Positions 1 to 7,962 of a stretch of DNA of 64,000 nucleotides are shown here, piece by piece. Position numbers and translations under genes: made by a program. A model generated the notes under the pieces. The model was not told the origin of the DNA. It saw only the letters and a list, made by a program, of their open reading frames with translations, and did not search any database. Source of the DNA: an uncultured Acidimicrobiales bacterium (GTDB taxonomy: Bacteria; Actinomycetota; Acidimicrobiia; Acidimicrobiales; Aldehydirespiratoraceae); the NCBI GenBank assembly GCA_958296055.1, contig CATQHS010000001.1:1832277-1896276 (forward strand). The letters are read 5' to 3'. Every line of letters begins with the position of its first letter. Position 1 is the stretch's first letter.

Positions 1-546
1 CATCCCGGCGAGCAAGAACTGGCCGCCACCGGCGAGCCCTGCGGCATCTGGCGCCACCTGGGCCGGGCCCCGAACCCCATTGTCGGGATCGGGTTCGCCG
101 GCCAGGGCTGGGACCTCGACACCCCCGGCTACCGGCGGCAACCGGACAGCTTCGACCCTCGGGCCGCCTTCATCTTCGAGGGCATCGGCGCCGACGAGGA
201 GATCGGCGAGTTCGGGCTGGTGATGAACGGCGCCTCCGGCGACGAGCTGGACCGGGTCGACCACGAGCTGGGCACGCCCGTCCACGCGCTGGTGCTGGCC
301 ACCTCGGCCGGGCTGCACTCCGACTACTACCTGGTCTGCCACGAGGACATGCTGGTGACCCAGGGCGAGATCCACGGGTCCGACAACCCCAACCTCCGCT
401 CCGACATGGTGTTCTTCGAGACCCCGAACGGGGGGGCGGTGTTCTCGGTCGGCTCCATCAACTGGATGGGCAGCCTGTCGCACAACGGCTACGACAACAA
501 CGTGTCGCGCATTACCGAGAACGTGCTGCGCCAGTTCTCCTCCTAA
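1..546 (+). CDS. N,N-dimethylformamidase large-subunit-like protein, C-terminal part (5' end outside window)
   Basis: The reading frame is open from base 1 and ends at TAA 544-546, leaving 181 residues of a longer protein. The visible part matches the C-terminal domain of the N,N-dimethylformamidase beta-subunit family, which hydrolyses small N-alkyl amides: a Gly-rich GFAGQGWD stretch, then GASGDELDRVDHELGTP, then HALVLATSAG, and a late GGAVFSVGSINW segment with an aromatic finish. These are family resemblances recognised by eye; the substrate cannot be read from the fragment. The ATG at 220 is internal to the domain, not the gene start. A small GC hairpin follows the stop. Confidence 0.7.
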   Translation, partial: HPGEQELAATGEPCGIWRHLGRAPNPIVGIGFAGQGWDLDTPGYRRQPDSFDPRAAFIFEGIGADEEIGEFGLVMNGASGDELDRVDHELGTPVHALVLATSAGLHSDYYLVCHEDMLVTQGEIHGSDNPNLRSDMVFFETPNGGAVFSVGSINWMGSLSHNGYDNNVSRITENVLRQFSS

Positions 547-552
547 GCGACA

Positions 553-571
553 CCCAGGATTTACCCCTGGG
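553..571 (+). terminator. Hairpin after the dimethylformamidase-like gene
   Basis: CCCAGG (553-558) and CCTGGG (566-571) form a 6-bp stem with a 7-nt loop, seven bases after the stop codon and just before the convergent gene. There is no run of T afterwards, so termination is an inference from position only. Confidence 0.3.
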
Positions 572-594
572 GGCGGGAGTCCCGGATAAAGTTC

Positions 595-951
595 TCACCG
601 CCGCCATGGCGGTGGCGCGGTCAGCCACTGCCAGATCTTGCGCCTGATCCGGGCCAAGTGCCCGGGTTCTTCGCCGTCTTCGAGCAGAGCAGGCGGCCGT
701 CTAAGCAGCGCCACGATGATTATGAAGGCAGTGACCGGCAGGATGGCTGTGAGTTCTGCTGGCACCACCGACTGTTTCTTGGCCAAATTATAAACGACAA
801 TAAACCCGATAGGAAAGATCAACAGACACACCAATAAGGCGACCCAACCCACTACAATAGCCAGGAGTACTGTGCGCCAAGAGGGCATACGCGTCTCGGG
901 AGTTCTGATCTGGAACCACTCCAACCATTCCGACCACCATCGCTTATTCAT
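595..951 (-). CDS. Small two-helix membrane protein, function unknown
   Basis: This gene encodes 118 residues. A Trp-rich N-terminus (KRWWSEWLEWF) is followed by two hydrophobic segments at about residues 27-53 and 66-83, then a basic Arg/Trp-rich tail, suggesting an inner-membrane protein with both ends cytoplasmic. No family was recognised. Base composition is lower in GC than the flanking genes, hinting at a different origin. It is convergent with the dimethylformamidase-like gene and stands alone. The 3' end contains a CACCGCC/GGCGGTG hairpin (596-614) that may terminate its transcript. Confidence 0.5.
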   Translation of the reverse strand: MNKRWWSEWLEWFQIRTPETRMPSWRTVLLAIVVGWVALLVCLLIFPIGFIVVYNLAKKQSVVPAELTAILPVTAFIIIVALLRRPPALLEDGEEPGHLARIRRKIWQWLTAPPPWRR

Positions 952-1044
952 AGTTCCTTTACTCCTGACCCACCGGTCTTCTTAATCCGGTAGCGTAAGA
1001 ACCACCAAACACGCGAATAGCTAGAGTGGTATATCAATATGTTC

Positions 1045-1080
1045 TTGCCCCCTCTGTTATCAAATGTTTATAATTATAAT
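1045..1080 (+). promoter_or_regulatory. Candidate sigma-A promoter for the ridA gene
   Basis: The 952-1264 gap is conspicuously AT-rich. It holds TTGCCC (1045-1050), an 18-bp spacer and TATAAT (1069-1074), immediately repeated as a second TATAAT (1075-1080). This is a good vegetative promoter for an actinobacterium and would give a leader of about 180 nt before ridA at 1265. A 71-codon ORF inside the gap looks non-coding. Nothing else is recognisable there. Confidence 0.45.
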
Positions 1081-1264
1081 GCTTCATCACAGAGTCCTCA
1101 AAGGGCCGCTTCCTCTCATTGTAACAGTACTTTCCTTAGCAGACCCAAAGGCAGCGAGTGGTTAGGGGAGGCTTGGGCTGATCCGCTTGCTGCTATCGGC
1201 TATGATGCGCGCGTGGGAACAAATTTGGCTGGTCCGAAACCACCTCAAAGCTAGGAGCGGCAGC

Positions 1265-1642
1265 ATGACCAGGGAGCAGATTCGGGCTGGCGACTGCCCG
1301 CCACCTACGGGGTCGTACTCGCAGGGGATCGCGGCCGGCGGCTTCTTGTTCCTGTCGGGCCAGGGGCCCTTCGACGCGGCCGGGAACCTGGTCGATGATT
1401 CCTTCGAGGCCCAGGTGAGGCAGGTGCTGGCCAACTTGGCCGCGGTGGCGGACGAAGCGGGCCGGACCCTCGCCGACGCGGTTAGGGTCGGGGTTTATCT
1501 CCACGACATGGGCGACTTCGACGAGATGGACGCCATCTACCGGAAAGCCTTCCGTGAGCCCAGGCCGGCCCGGACCACCATCCAGACGCCGCTGCCCGGG
1601 TTCCGCATCGAGATCGACGCGGTGATCTGCCTCGGAGACTGA
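1265..1642 (+). CDS. RidA/YjgF/UK114-family enamine/imine deaminase
   Basis: The 125-residue product has full RidA family length. It shows the GSYSQGI motif near residue 15, the GQGPFDAAGNLV strand, and the C-terminal ARTTIQTPLPGFRIEIDAVI block, whose Arg (about residue 104) binds the substrate carboxylate in this family. RidA proteins hydrolyse reactive 2-aminoacrylate-type imines released by PLP enzymes. I chose ATG 1265, preceded by AGGAG, because the alignable fold starts there; upstream in-frame codons to 1187 do not resemble the family. It lies 16 bp before a lipoprotein gene and is probably cotranscribed with it. Confidence 0.85.
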   Translation: MTREQIRAGDCPPPTGSYSQGIAAGGFLFLSGQGPFDAAGNLVDDSFEAQVRQVLANLAAVADEAGRTLADAVRVGVYLHDMGDFDEMDAIYRKAFREPRPARTTIQTPLPGFRIEIDAVICLGD

Positions 1643-1658
1643 AGAGGAAGGCTCTCAA

Positions 1659-2285
1659 ATGGCTCACAGACTCTCGAAGCAAACCGGGACATTGGCGGCG
1701 GCGCTGGCCTTGGCCGTGCTGGCCAGCGCGGCTTGCTCCAGCGACGACACCGTGGTGGCGGAATCGTCGGCAGAACCGGCCGCCGAGTCGACGGCCGCCG
1801 CGGAACCCACCACCACTGCCGCCGCCGAAGAACCGGCGGGCATCGACCGGTCCGACGCCGTCGGCGCTCTGATCGGGTTGGTGGAGGCCTCCGGGGGCTC
1901 CGGGGGGTTCTTCTCCGACGACGAAGTGCGGTGCTGGGCCGAGGCAGTAGTCGACGACATCGGGCTCGAAGCGTTCGCCGGGCTCGAATCGGGCGAGGGC
2001 GCGGCGGCCGTGCTGGCCGGGGAAGGCGTCGAGGTCGCCAGCGACGAGGAAGCGCCGGGGATGGATCTGTGGGTGGCGTGCATCGATGCCCGCGAGCAGC
2101 TCCGGGAGATCCTCACCGAGGGCTCGGGCCGCGAGATGGCCAACTGTGTCGCCGACGCGGCCGGCGAGGAGCTGGCCTACAGAGTGGCGGTGGCGCCGTT
2201 CCTGTTCGATGAACCCCTCAGCCCTGAGACCGAGGCCGAGTACTACCAGCTCCTAGCCGACTGCGGAGTCGAGGGCCTGGGGTGA
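1659..2285 (+). CDS. Predicted lipoprotein of unknown function
   Basis: The protein has 208 residues. A basic N-terminus and hydrophobic core end in the lipobox LASAAC, so Cys26 should be lipidated and the protein anchored outside the membrane. Residues 27-60 are a low-complexity Ala/Glu/Thr linker, followed by an acidic alpha-helical domain with Cys at about residues 88, 137, 157 and 203 that could form two disulfides. No enzyme motif is visible. It follows ridA by 16 bp, and its stop overlaps a small downstream frame by 4 bp. Confidence 0.75.
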   Translation: MAHRLSKQTGTLAAALALAVLASAACSSDDTVVAESSAEPAAESTAAAEPTTTAAAEEPAGIDRSDAVGALIGLVEASGGSGGFFSDDEVRCWAEAVVDDIGLEAFAGLESGEGAAAVLAGEGVEVASDEEAPGMDLWVACIDAREQLREILTEGSGREMANCVADAAGEELAYRVAVAPFLFDEPLSPETEAEYYQLLADCGVEGLG

Positions 2286-2506
2286 CCAGCGAGTACGAGC
2301 GCGATCTGATCCGGCGCAACCATGCCCGCCGCCAGCTCCGAGCCGTCCTCCTCGAAGGCGCCCGCTCCCCGATCGCCGGCAACGCCGGCACCGCCTACTT
2401 CGCGTCACTGCGCGAAAGCGCCAAAACCGGCGATGAAGTCGGTCAGATCAGGGTTCGGGGGCTAGGGCGGCGCAGTGGTGGCGGACCAGCCGTAACTGCT
2501 CGGTGA
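2282..2506 (+). pseudogene. Truncated ParD-family antitoxin remnant
   Basis: The frame starts at a GTG overlapping the lipoprotein stop (GTGA) and encodes 74 residues. Residues 2-45 (TSEYERDLIRRNHARRQ, then LRAVLLEGARS, then AYFASLRES) look like the second helix and C-terminal tail of ParD antitoxins, but the ribbon-helix-helix start that should precede SEY is absent. The last 20 residues read into the 3' end of the convergent gene at 2448-2720 and have no family likeness. No ParE toxin is adjacent. I read it as a decayed fragment that happens to sit in a coupled position; translation is possible but unproven. Confidence 0.4.
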
Positions 2507-2720
2507 GGCCCAGGTCGGAATCGGGGCGGCGGAGGTTGGGGTCGCCGCGGGACCGGGTGCGGAGATAGACGTCGGCCACTTCGGGGGTGCAGAAAGGCCG
2601 CGGCTCGCCGTCGATGTCCTCCAGCCAAACGTGGCGGGGGACGTTCTTGCCGCAGTACTCGCAGTTGTAGACGTCGAACGACAGGTACATGGGCTCGCGC
2701 TCGATCCAGCGCCCGGTCAC
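2448..2720 (-). CDS. Small Cys-containing third subunit of a hydantoinase/acetone-carboxylase-type operon
   Basis: The product has 90 residues. The GTG start overlaps the hyuB-like stop in a GTGA junction, so translation is likely coupled. The sequence has a CEYCGK pair near residue 20 and a single FC near residue 43, a possible incomplete metal site, and otherwise a plain soluble composition. Small Cys-containing partners are known for acetone carboxylase (gamma subunit), whose large subunits are HyuA/HyuB relatives, so a third-subunit role is inferred. Its last 59 bp overlap the ParD relic on the other strand. Confidence 0.6.
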   Translation of the reverse strand: MTGRWIEREPMYLSFDVYNCEYCGKNVPRHVWLEDIDGEPRPFCTPEVADVYLRTRSRGDPNLRRPDSDLGLTEQLRLVRHHCAALAPEP

Positions 2721-4501
2721 CGCTCGGTCCTTCCCGGCGCCCCCACAACGCTCCACGAGCCGTTGGCCCGGGCCACCTCCAAGCCGTAAGAATCGAGCGC
2801 GGCGGCCGGGGTGACCAGGCCCTCGGCCACATCGGCCAACACCCGTTCCGGTTCCCGCTCCAGGGGGTCGCCCAGCCCGCCGCCGCCGGGGGCCACCAGC
2901 TTCACCTGGTCGCCCCGGCGCAGGACGACGTTGGAGAACTTCGACGGCGACATGGTGCCGAAGGCCTCCGAGAAGGTCTGCCACTCGCGGGCACCGGCGG
3001 GGCGCATGTAGATCCCGCTGTTGCGGCCGGGCTGGCCGCCGTGGAGGCCGAAGGGGTCGACGGTCATGCGGTTGAACAAGGCGCTGACGGTTATCTCGTC
3101 GGCGTCGATGGTGAGTATCCGCTCCATGCCCAGCCCGCCCCGGTTCCGGCCCGCGCCGCCGGAGTCCTCCAGCAGCCGGTAGGACTCGACCCGGATCGGG
3201 TAGCGGCTCTCGAACACCTCCACCGGGGTGTTGCGGCAGTTGCCGTTGATCACGATGATCTGGCTGTTGCCGTCTTTGTCCGGGCGGCCGCCCCAGCCGA
3301 TCCCCTCGAAATGGAAGTGGGAGTACAGCTCGCCGGTGTCGGGATGGGCCCCGCCGAACAAGAAGCAGCAGGAGGTGCCGCCCAGCGAAGCGGGGATGCG
3401 GTCGGGAAGGGCGTCGGCCAGGGCCCCGAAGATGATGTCGGTGATGCGGGGGCTGACCTCGGTGTTGCCCCCCACCAGCGCGGCGGGGAACTCGCAGTTC
3501 ACGATGGTGCCCGGCGGGGCCACGATGTTGATGGGCCGGTAGCAGCCCTGGTTGCGGGGGATGGTCGGGTCGGTGATGTGGAGGAAGGCGTTGTAGACCG
3601 CAGACGCGGTGACCGCGTAGGTGGCGTTCATTGGGCCCGCGGCCTGGGCCGACGAGCCGGTGAAGTCGCAGGTGACGGCGTCGCCGTCCACCACCACGTC
3701 GCAGCGGATGGTGTAGTCGCCCTCGACGACGCCGTCGTCTTCAATCACGTCGGAGAAGGAGTACTCGCCGTCGGGGATCTTGGATATCTCCTCGGCCATG
3801 CGCCGCTCGGCGATGCGGATCAGGTCCTCGGTGGCGGTGTGGAACACATCGAGGCCGTAGGTGTCGATCAGGCTGGTGAGGCGGCGCTCGGCCACGGTGA
3901 GCGACCCGATCATGGCCATCAGGTCGCCGTAGGTCACCTTGGGGGTGCGGTGGTTGGCGAAGATGATCTTCCAGATGTCCTCCTGGTTGACGCCCTGGCG
4001 CTGCAGCCACAGCGGCGGGAGGCGCAGACCTTCCTGGAAGATGTCGGTGGCGTCGCCGGCCAGCCCGCCGGGGGCCTTGGCCCCGGGCTCGGCCAGATGG
4101 GCGCAGTTGGCCACGAAGGCCACGATCTCGCCCTCGTGGAACACCGCCTTGAGCAGGGTGTGCTCGGGGATGTGCCCGCTGCCCCGGTAGGGGTCGTTCA
4201 TGACGATCACGTCGCCGGGCTGGTACACGTCGGCGCCGAGCTCGTCGATCATCCACTCCACCGTGAACTTGATGGTGCCGATCTGGGACGGGCAGAACTC
4301 GGCCTGGGCGATCATCCGGCCGTGCTTGTCGAACAGGACGCAGGAGAAGTCGAGCGACTCGTTGAACATGGGTGAGTAGGCGGTGCGCATCATGGCCAGG
4401 CCCATCTCCCGACAGGTGGTGGCCAGGTAGTTGTCGATGACCGTGAGCGTGACCTGATCGACACGCAGGTCGGCGGCCGCCCCGACCGGTTCCGCGCTCA
4501 T
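2717..4501 (-). CDS. hyuB: Hydantoinase B / oxoprolinase family subunit
   Basis: The 594-residue protein spans a full HyuB domain. Family landmarks include the YLATTCREMGLAMMRTAYSP start, GDVIVMNDPYRGSGHIPEHTL, the DFTGSSAQAAGPMNAT segment and a Gly-rich end (GGGGLGDPLER). With HyuA it makes an ATP-dependent ring-opening hydrolase or carboxylase of hydantoins, 5-oxoproline or ketones. I chose ATG 4501 because a GGAGG lies just upstream; an in-frame start at 4555 would overlap hyuA. The gene follows hyuA by 40 bp and overlaps the 90-residue gene downstream. Confidence 0.85.
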   Translation of the reverse strand: MSAEPVGAAADLRVDQVTLTVIDNYLATTCREMGLAMMRTAYSPMFNESLDFSCVLFDKHGRMIAQAEFCPSQIGTIKFTVEWMIDELGADVYQPGDVIVMNDPYRGSGHIPEHTLLKAVFHEGEIVAFVANCAHLAEPGAKAPGGLAGDATDIFQEGLRLPPLWLQRQGVNQEDIWKIIFANHRTPKVTYGDLMAMIGSLTVAERRLTSLIDTYGLDVFHTATEDLIRIAERRMAEEISKIPDGEYSFSDVIEDDGVVEGDYTIRCDVVVDGDAVTCDFTGSSAQAAGPMNATYAVTASAVYNAFLHITDPTIPRNQGCYRPINIVAPPGTIVNCEFPAALVGGNTEVSPRITDIIFGALADALPDRIPASLGGTSCCFLFGGAHPDTGELYSHFHFEGIGWGGRPDKDGNSQIIVINGNCRNTPVEVFESRYPIRVESYRLLEDSGGAGRNRGGLGMERILTIDADEITVSALFNRMTVDPFGLHGGQPGRNSGIYMRPAGAREWQTFSEAFGTMSPSKFSNVVLRRGDQVKLVAPGGGGLGDPLEREPERVLADVAEGLVTPAAALDSYGLEVARANGSWSVVGAPGRTER

Positions 4502-4541
4502 AAGCCCGCCTCCTCGTCCAAGGGGTCCCGACCGGCAGCCA

Positions 4542-6590
4542 TCAGCCTGTCTCAACCACTAGAACGTCGCGGTCGGTGCGCCGGACGGTCATGGTTGGCT
4601 CGACGACGGTGGTGGAGCCGTCCTCGGTGATTATGGCCGGGCCTTCGATCACCTCGTCGATCGGCATGGCCGGGCGGCGGATCAGCCGGGTCTCCACCCG
4701 GCCGTAGCCGCCGAAGAACACCTCCCGGCACCGGCCGGGGTCGGGGTCGGCCGACGAGACCCGAGCCAGCGCGGGATGGGGAATGGCCCCGACCGCGGTC
4801 ACCCGGAAGCTGATCATCTCGATGACCGCGTCGCGGATCACGTAGTCGTACATGCTCTCGTGCTCGGCGTGGAAGGCGGCGTAGGCCCGCTCAAGCTGCT
4901 CCTGGGCCGAGGCAGCGCCGGTGGCCGAGCCCAGCGGCGGCACCTCCACCTCGGTCTCGTAGTTCTGGCCCAGGTAGCGCATGTTGACGGCGTAGCTCAG
5001 CTCGGGCTCGCCGTCGAACCCCTGGGCGCGGAGCTCGGCCGTAGCCGCCGCGGCGATGGCGTCGAAGCGGGCGATCACCTCGGAGGCCGCCACCCGGTCG
5101 GACCGGTAACCCTGGGTCCACAGCTTGTCGACCCGGAGGTCGCCCAGCAGCAAGCCCAGGGCGGCAAAGCTGCCCGGATAGGGCGGGATGACCACCCGGG
5201 GGATGCCGAGCTTGCGGGCGATGGCCGCGGCGTGGAGCGGACCGGCCCCGCCGAAGGCCAGCAGGGCGAAATGGCGGGGATCGTGGCCCCGCTCGATGCT
5301 GACCATGCGGATGGCGTTGGCCATGTTCTCGTTGGCGATCTCCACGATGGAGTGAGCCAGCTCCGCCGGCGCCATGCCCAGCGGGCCGGCCATGGCCTCG
5401 GCGGCGGCCCGGGCCGCGGCTTCGTCGAGCTGCATCCGGCCCCCGAGGAAGGAGCCGGGGTCCAGGCGGCCCAGCACCAAGTTGGCGTCGGTGAGGGTGA
5501 GCTCGGCCCCGCCCGCCCCGTAGCAGACGGGGCCGGGGTCGGCCCCGGCGCTGCGCGGCCCGACCTGGAGGAACCCGCCAGCGTTGACCCAGGCGATCGA
5601 CCCCCCGCCCGCGCCGACGGTGCCGATGTCGATCAGCGGCACGGCCGCGGGGATGCCCCACTCGATCTCGTAGGAGGTGGTATAGCCAGCCCGGCCGCCC
5701 AGGATCAGGCTCACATCCGCGCTGGTGCCGCCCACGTCCAAGGTCACCAGGTTGTCGAGGCCCATCAGATCGGCGACGTGCTCGGACGCCACCGCGCCCC
5801 CGGCCGGGCCCGACATGACCAGATGGACGGGATGGTCGGCCGCGGCCGAGGCGTCCATGAGCCCGCCGTTGGACTTCATCATGGCCCAGTCGATGCCGAT
5901 GCCCGCTTCGGCCAGGCCGGTCTCGAGGCTGCCGACGTAGCGCTGCATCAGCGGCTTCACGTAGGCGTCGGCGATGGCGGTGCTCGACCTCTCGTACTCG
6001 CGCCAGATGGGGGCCACCTCATGCGACACCGACAGCGGCACGCCGTCGAAGCGGCGGCGCAGCTCAGCCGCCAACCGCTCCTCGTGGGCCGTGTTCAGGT
6101 AGGAGAACAGCAGGCAGACGGCGATGGCCTCGGGCTCGATCTCGGCGATCCGGTCGCACAGCTCGTCAATGGCTTCGGCTTCGAGGGGGACCAGCACCTC
6201 GCCGCGGGCGTCCATCCGCTCCCTCACCCCCAGGCAGTGGCGGCGGCTCCGCAGCAGCGGCCGGGGCTTGTCCCAGGACAGGTCGTAGAGGTATTGGCGG
6301 TTGACCCGCTGGATGTAGGGGATGTCCTCGTGCCCAGCCGTGCACACGAAGGCCACCCGGGCCCCGGCCCGCTGGATCAGGGCGTTGGTGGCCACGGTGG
6401 TGCCGTGGACAAGGAAGTCGATCTCGGCAGGCGGCGCGCCCGACTCGGTGATCGAGGCGATGAACGCCTCAGTGGGGGCTTTGGGCGTGGAGGCCACTTT
6501 CAGCGACGAGACCGACCCGGTGTCGGCATCGAAGCAGACCAAGTCGGTGAACGTCCCCCCGGTGTCGATGCCGATGCGCTTGGATGCCAC
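4542..6590 (-). CDS. hyuA: Hydantoinase A / oxoprolinase family subunit
   Basis: The 682-residue protein begins RIGIDTGGTFTDLV, the phosphate-binding signature of the HyuA ASKHA-fold ATPase. HGTTVATNAL lies near residue 63, and LDVGGTSADVSLI and the GGAGPLHA block follow in the second half. HyuA phosphorylates the substrate carbonyl and works as a heteromer with HyuB. It is the first gene of a three-gene operon (hyuA, hyuB, small Cys protein). The exact substrate (5-oxoproline, N-methylhydantoin or a ketone) cannot be decided from sequence. A dispersed hairpin element lies 88 bp upstream of the start. Confidence 0.88.
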   Translation of the reverse strand: MASKRIGIDTGGTFTDLVCFDADTGSVSSLKVASTPKAPTEAFIASITESGAPPAEIDFLVHGTTVATNALIQRAGARVAFVCTAGHEDIPYIQRVNRQYLYDLSWDKPRPLLRSRRHCLGVRERMDARGEVLVPLEAEAIDELCDRIAEIEPEAIAVCLLFSYLNTAHEERLAAELRRRFDGVPLSVSHEVAPIWREYERSSTAIADAYVKPLMQRYVGSLETGLAEAGIGIDWAMMKSNGGLMDASAAADHPVHLVMSGPAGGAVASEHVADLMGLDNLVTLDVGGTSADVSLILGGRAGYTTSYEIEWGIPAAVPLIDIGTVGAGGGSIAWVNAGGFLQVGPRSAGADPGPVCYGAGGAELTLTDANLVLGRLDPGSFLGGRMQLDEAAARAAAEAMAGPLGMAPAELAHSIVEIANENMANAIRMVSIERGHDPRHFALLAFGGAGPLHAAAIARKLGIPRVVIPPYPGSFAALGLLLGDLRVDKLWTQGYRSDRVAASEVIARFDAIAAAATAELRAQGFDGEPELSYAVNMRYLGQNYETEVEVPPLGSATGAASAQEQLERAYAAFHAEHESMYDYVIRDAVIEMISFRVTAVGAIPHPALARVSSADPDPGRCREVFFGGYGRVETRLIRRPAMPIDEVIEGPAIITEDGSTTVVEPTMTVRRTDRDVLVVETG

Positions 6591-6677
6591 CAGCTCTCCC
6601 GGTTCGCCGTTGCCGCCAGGACCATACTGCCAGCCTTCTGAGTGGTTCTCTACCGGGTCTCCCAGCCAGTTGGGCTA

Positions 6678-6760
6678 TGTCCGGCCGGCGGGTCCTGTCA
6701 CGGGCGCGCCGTCGCCGCCTGACGGCGACGCCGGACTTGCCCCCGTGCCACCCCCCGGCC
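6678..6760 (+). repeat. 83-bp dispersed hairpin element, copy 1
   Basis: This stretch recurs at 28233-28315 in the opposite orientation with 3 mismatches in 83. It can fold: GTCGCCG (6711-6717) pairs with CGGCGAC (6723-6729), and outside it CACGGG (6699-6704) pairs with CCCGTG (6742-6747). It has no reading frame of its own and sits between hyuA and a small gene. The preceding bases (from about 6660) also resemble 7066-7097. It could be a REP/MITE-like element or a structured RNA. Confidence 0.7.
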
Positions 6761-6815
6761 TTGTCGTTGCCATCCAAACTGCCAGGTGACTGCCAAAAGT
6801 TGGCAGAGTTACTAC

Positions 6816-7061
6816 ATGTCGAACTTTGCTGACAACCAATCGGGGATGGGTGAAGCCATCAGGCAATACCTGCGCCGGAACCATGGTTTAGTGGTTTCAG
6901 ACGAAGAAGTCAGCGACGTTGTCGAGCAATTGTCACTGGAGGCCGACCCAGAGGCCGGGATCGAGGTGTCTGGACGCGATATCGTGACCGGACTCAGGCG
7001 GACAGTGGAAATCGGTCGGGGGGACTTGCCGCCGCCGGATGCGCTAGCGGCTCTCTGCTGA
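6816..7061 (+). CDS. Small acidic protein, function unknown
   Basis: The product is 81 residues from ATG 6816 (an upstream in-frame start at 6786 is possible). It reads as a soluble helical protein: GMGEAIRQYLRRNHGLVVSDEEVSDVVEQL followed by an EVSGRDIVTGLRRTVEIGRGD segment. No family was recognised; size and charge would fit a small regulator or antitoxin, but there is no partner gene. It is bracketed by related repeats at 6660-6760 and 7066-7102, so it may belong to an inserted unit. Confidence 0.4.
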   Translation: MSNFADNQSGMGEAIRQYLRRNHGLVVSDEEVSDVVEQLSLEADPEAGIEVSGRDIVTGLRRTVEIGRGDLPPPDALAALC

Positions 7062-7065
7062 GTCT

Positions 7066-7102
7066 CCTAGCCGGTTGGGCTATGTCTGGCCGGCGGGTTA
7101 GG
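7066..7102. repeat. Partial third copy of the dispersed element, also a possible bidirectional terminator
   Basis: Bases 7066-7097 resemble 6660-6690 (shared core TTGGGCTATGT, then GGCCGGCGGGT). CCTAGCCGG (7066-7074) can pair imperfectly with CCGGCGGGTTAGG (7090-7102). It lies between the convergent small gene (stop 7061) and the SDR (stop 7098), overlapping the SDR stop, so it may serve as a shared terminator. Confidence 0.45.
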
Positions 7103-7901
7103 GGCGGGCCATCAGGCCTCCGTCTACGGCCAAGGCCGAGCCGGTGATGAAGGAGGCGTCGTCGGATATCAGGAAGGCGGCCGCGGCTGCCACCTCATCG
7201 GGACGGCCGAGGCGGCCCAGGGGGTGCAGGGCGGTTATCTGATCCAGGGCCGAGCCGGGATCGGTTTGGCCGGCTATGTAGTCGGTGAGCTGGTCGGTGA
7301 CGATGAATCCGGGCTCGATGCAGTTGACCCTGATGGCGTCGGGGGCGTAGTCGATGGCCATCTGCTTGGTCAGGGCCAAAACCGCGCCCTTGGAGGCGCA
7401 GTAGGCGGCGTCGTGCTCGAAGCCGACGTGGGCCGCCACTGAGCCGATGTTGACGATGCTGCCCGAGTCCGCCGCTCGCAGATGGCTTATGCAATGACGG
7501 GCGGTGTGGAAGATGCTGCGCAGGTTGGTGTCGAAGAGATCGTCGTACTGCTCGTCGGTGGTGTCAGCCGCGGTTCGCAGCAGGCCGATGGCCGCGTTGT
7601 TCACCACCGCGTCCAGCCGCCCGAAGTGCTCGACGCCGGCCGCCACCGCCTCGCCCACCGACGCTGAGTCCCGGACGTCGGCGCCGGTCGGCAGCAGCGA
7701 CCCCTCCGGCAGACCCCAGGACTCGACGGGCGGCGGATTGCGGCTCAGGGCGATCACCTGGGCGCCCTCGTCGATCAGCCGCTCGGCGATGGCCCGGCCG
7801 ATGCCTCGGCTGGCTCCGGTCACCAGCGCCACCCGCCCGCTTAACCGCCGGGCCGCCCCGCCCGCCGGCGTTCCCGTATAGGTTCGTGCCTCTGGAGTCA
7901 T
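7098..7901 (-). CDS. Short-chain dehydrogenase/reductase (FabG-like)
   Basis: The protein has 267 residues from ATG 7901 (283 from the first possible start at 7949). It shows the classical SDR pattern: TGASRGIGRA cofactor loop, ADVRD, NNAAIG, Ser in NIGSVAAH, catalytic YCASK, and a PGFIVTD turn, ending ITGSALAVDGG. The residue after the second strand is Ser in IALSRNP, so NAD versus NADP cannot be decided confidently. The substrate is unknown. It is transcribed toward the small gene at 6816 and is not in a clear operon. Confidence 0.85.
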   Translation of the reverse strand: MTPEARTYTGTPAGGAARRLSGRVALVTGASRGIGRAIAERLIDEGAQVIALSRNPPPVESWGLPEGSLLPTGADVRDSASVGEAVAAGVEHFGRLDAVVNNAAIGLLRTAADTTDEQYDDLFDTNLRSIFHTARHCISHLRAADSGSIVNIGSVAAHVGFEHDAAYCASKGAVLALTKQMAIDYAPDAIRVNCIEPGFIVTDQLTDYIAGQTDPGSALDQITALHPLGRLGRPDEVAAAAAFLISDDASFITGSALAVDGGLMARP

Positions 7902-7962
7902 GCCCGCCTCCGAATCGCCGCCCCGAATGAGACCGATGCCGCTGTTCAAGCGGCGATTACCC

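Noticed and set aside
1039..1254. 71-codon ORF in the AT-rich gap before ridA
   Set aside because: It starts on the candidate promoter, has no ribosome site and overlaps the ridA leader; no recognisable protein.
3041..6641. Very long plus-strand frames opposite hyuB and hyuA (3041-4375 and 4776-6641)
   Set aside because: They mirror third-codon GC bias of the real genes, encode low-complexity Gly/Val/His/Asp text with no motifs, and lack ribosome sites.
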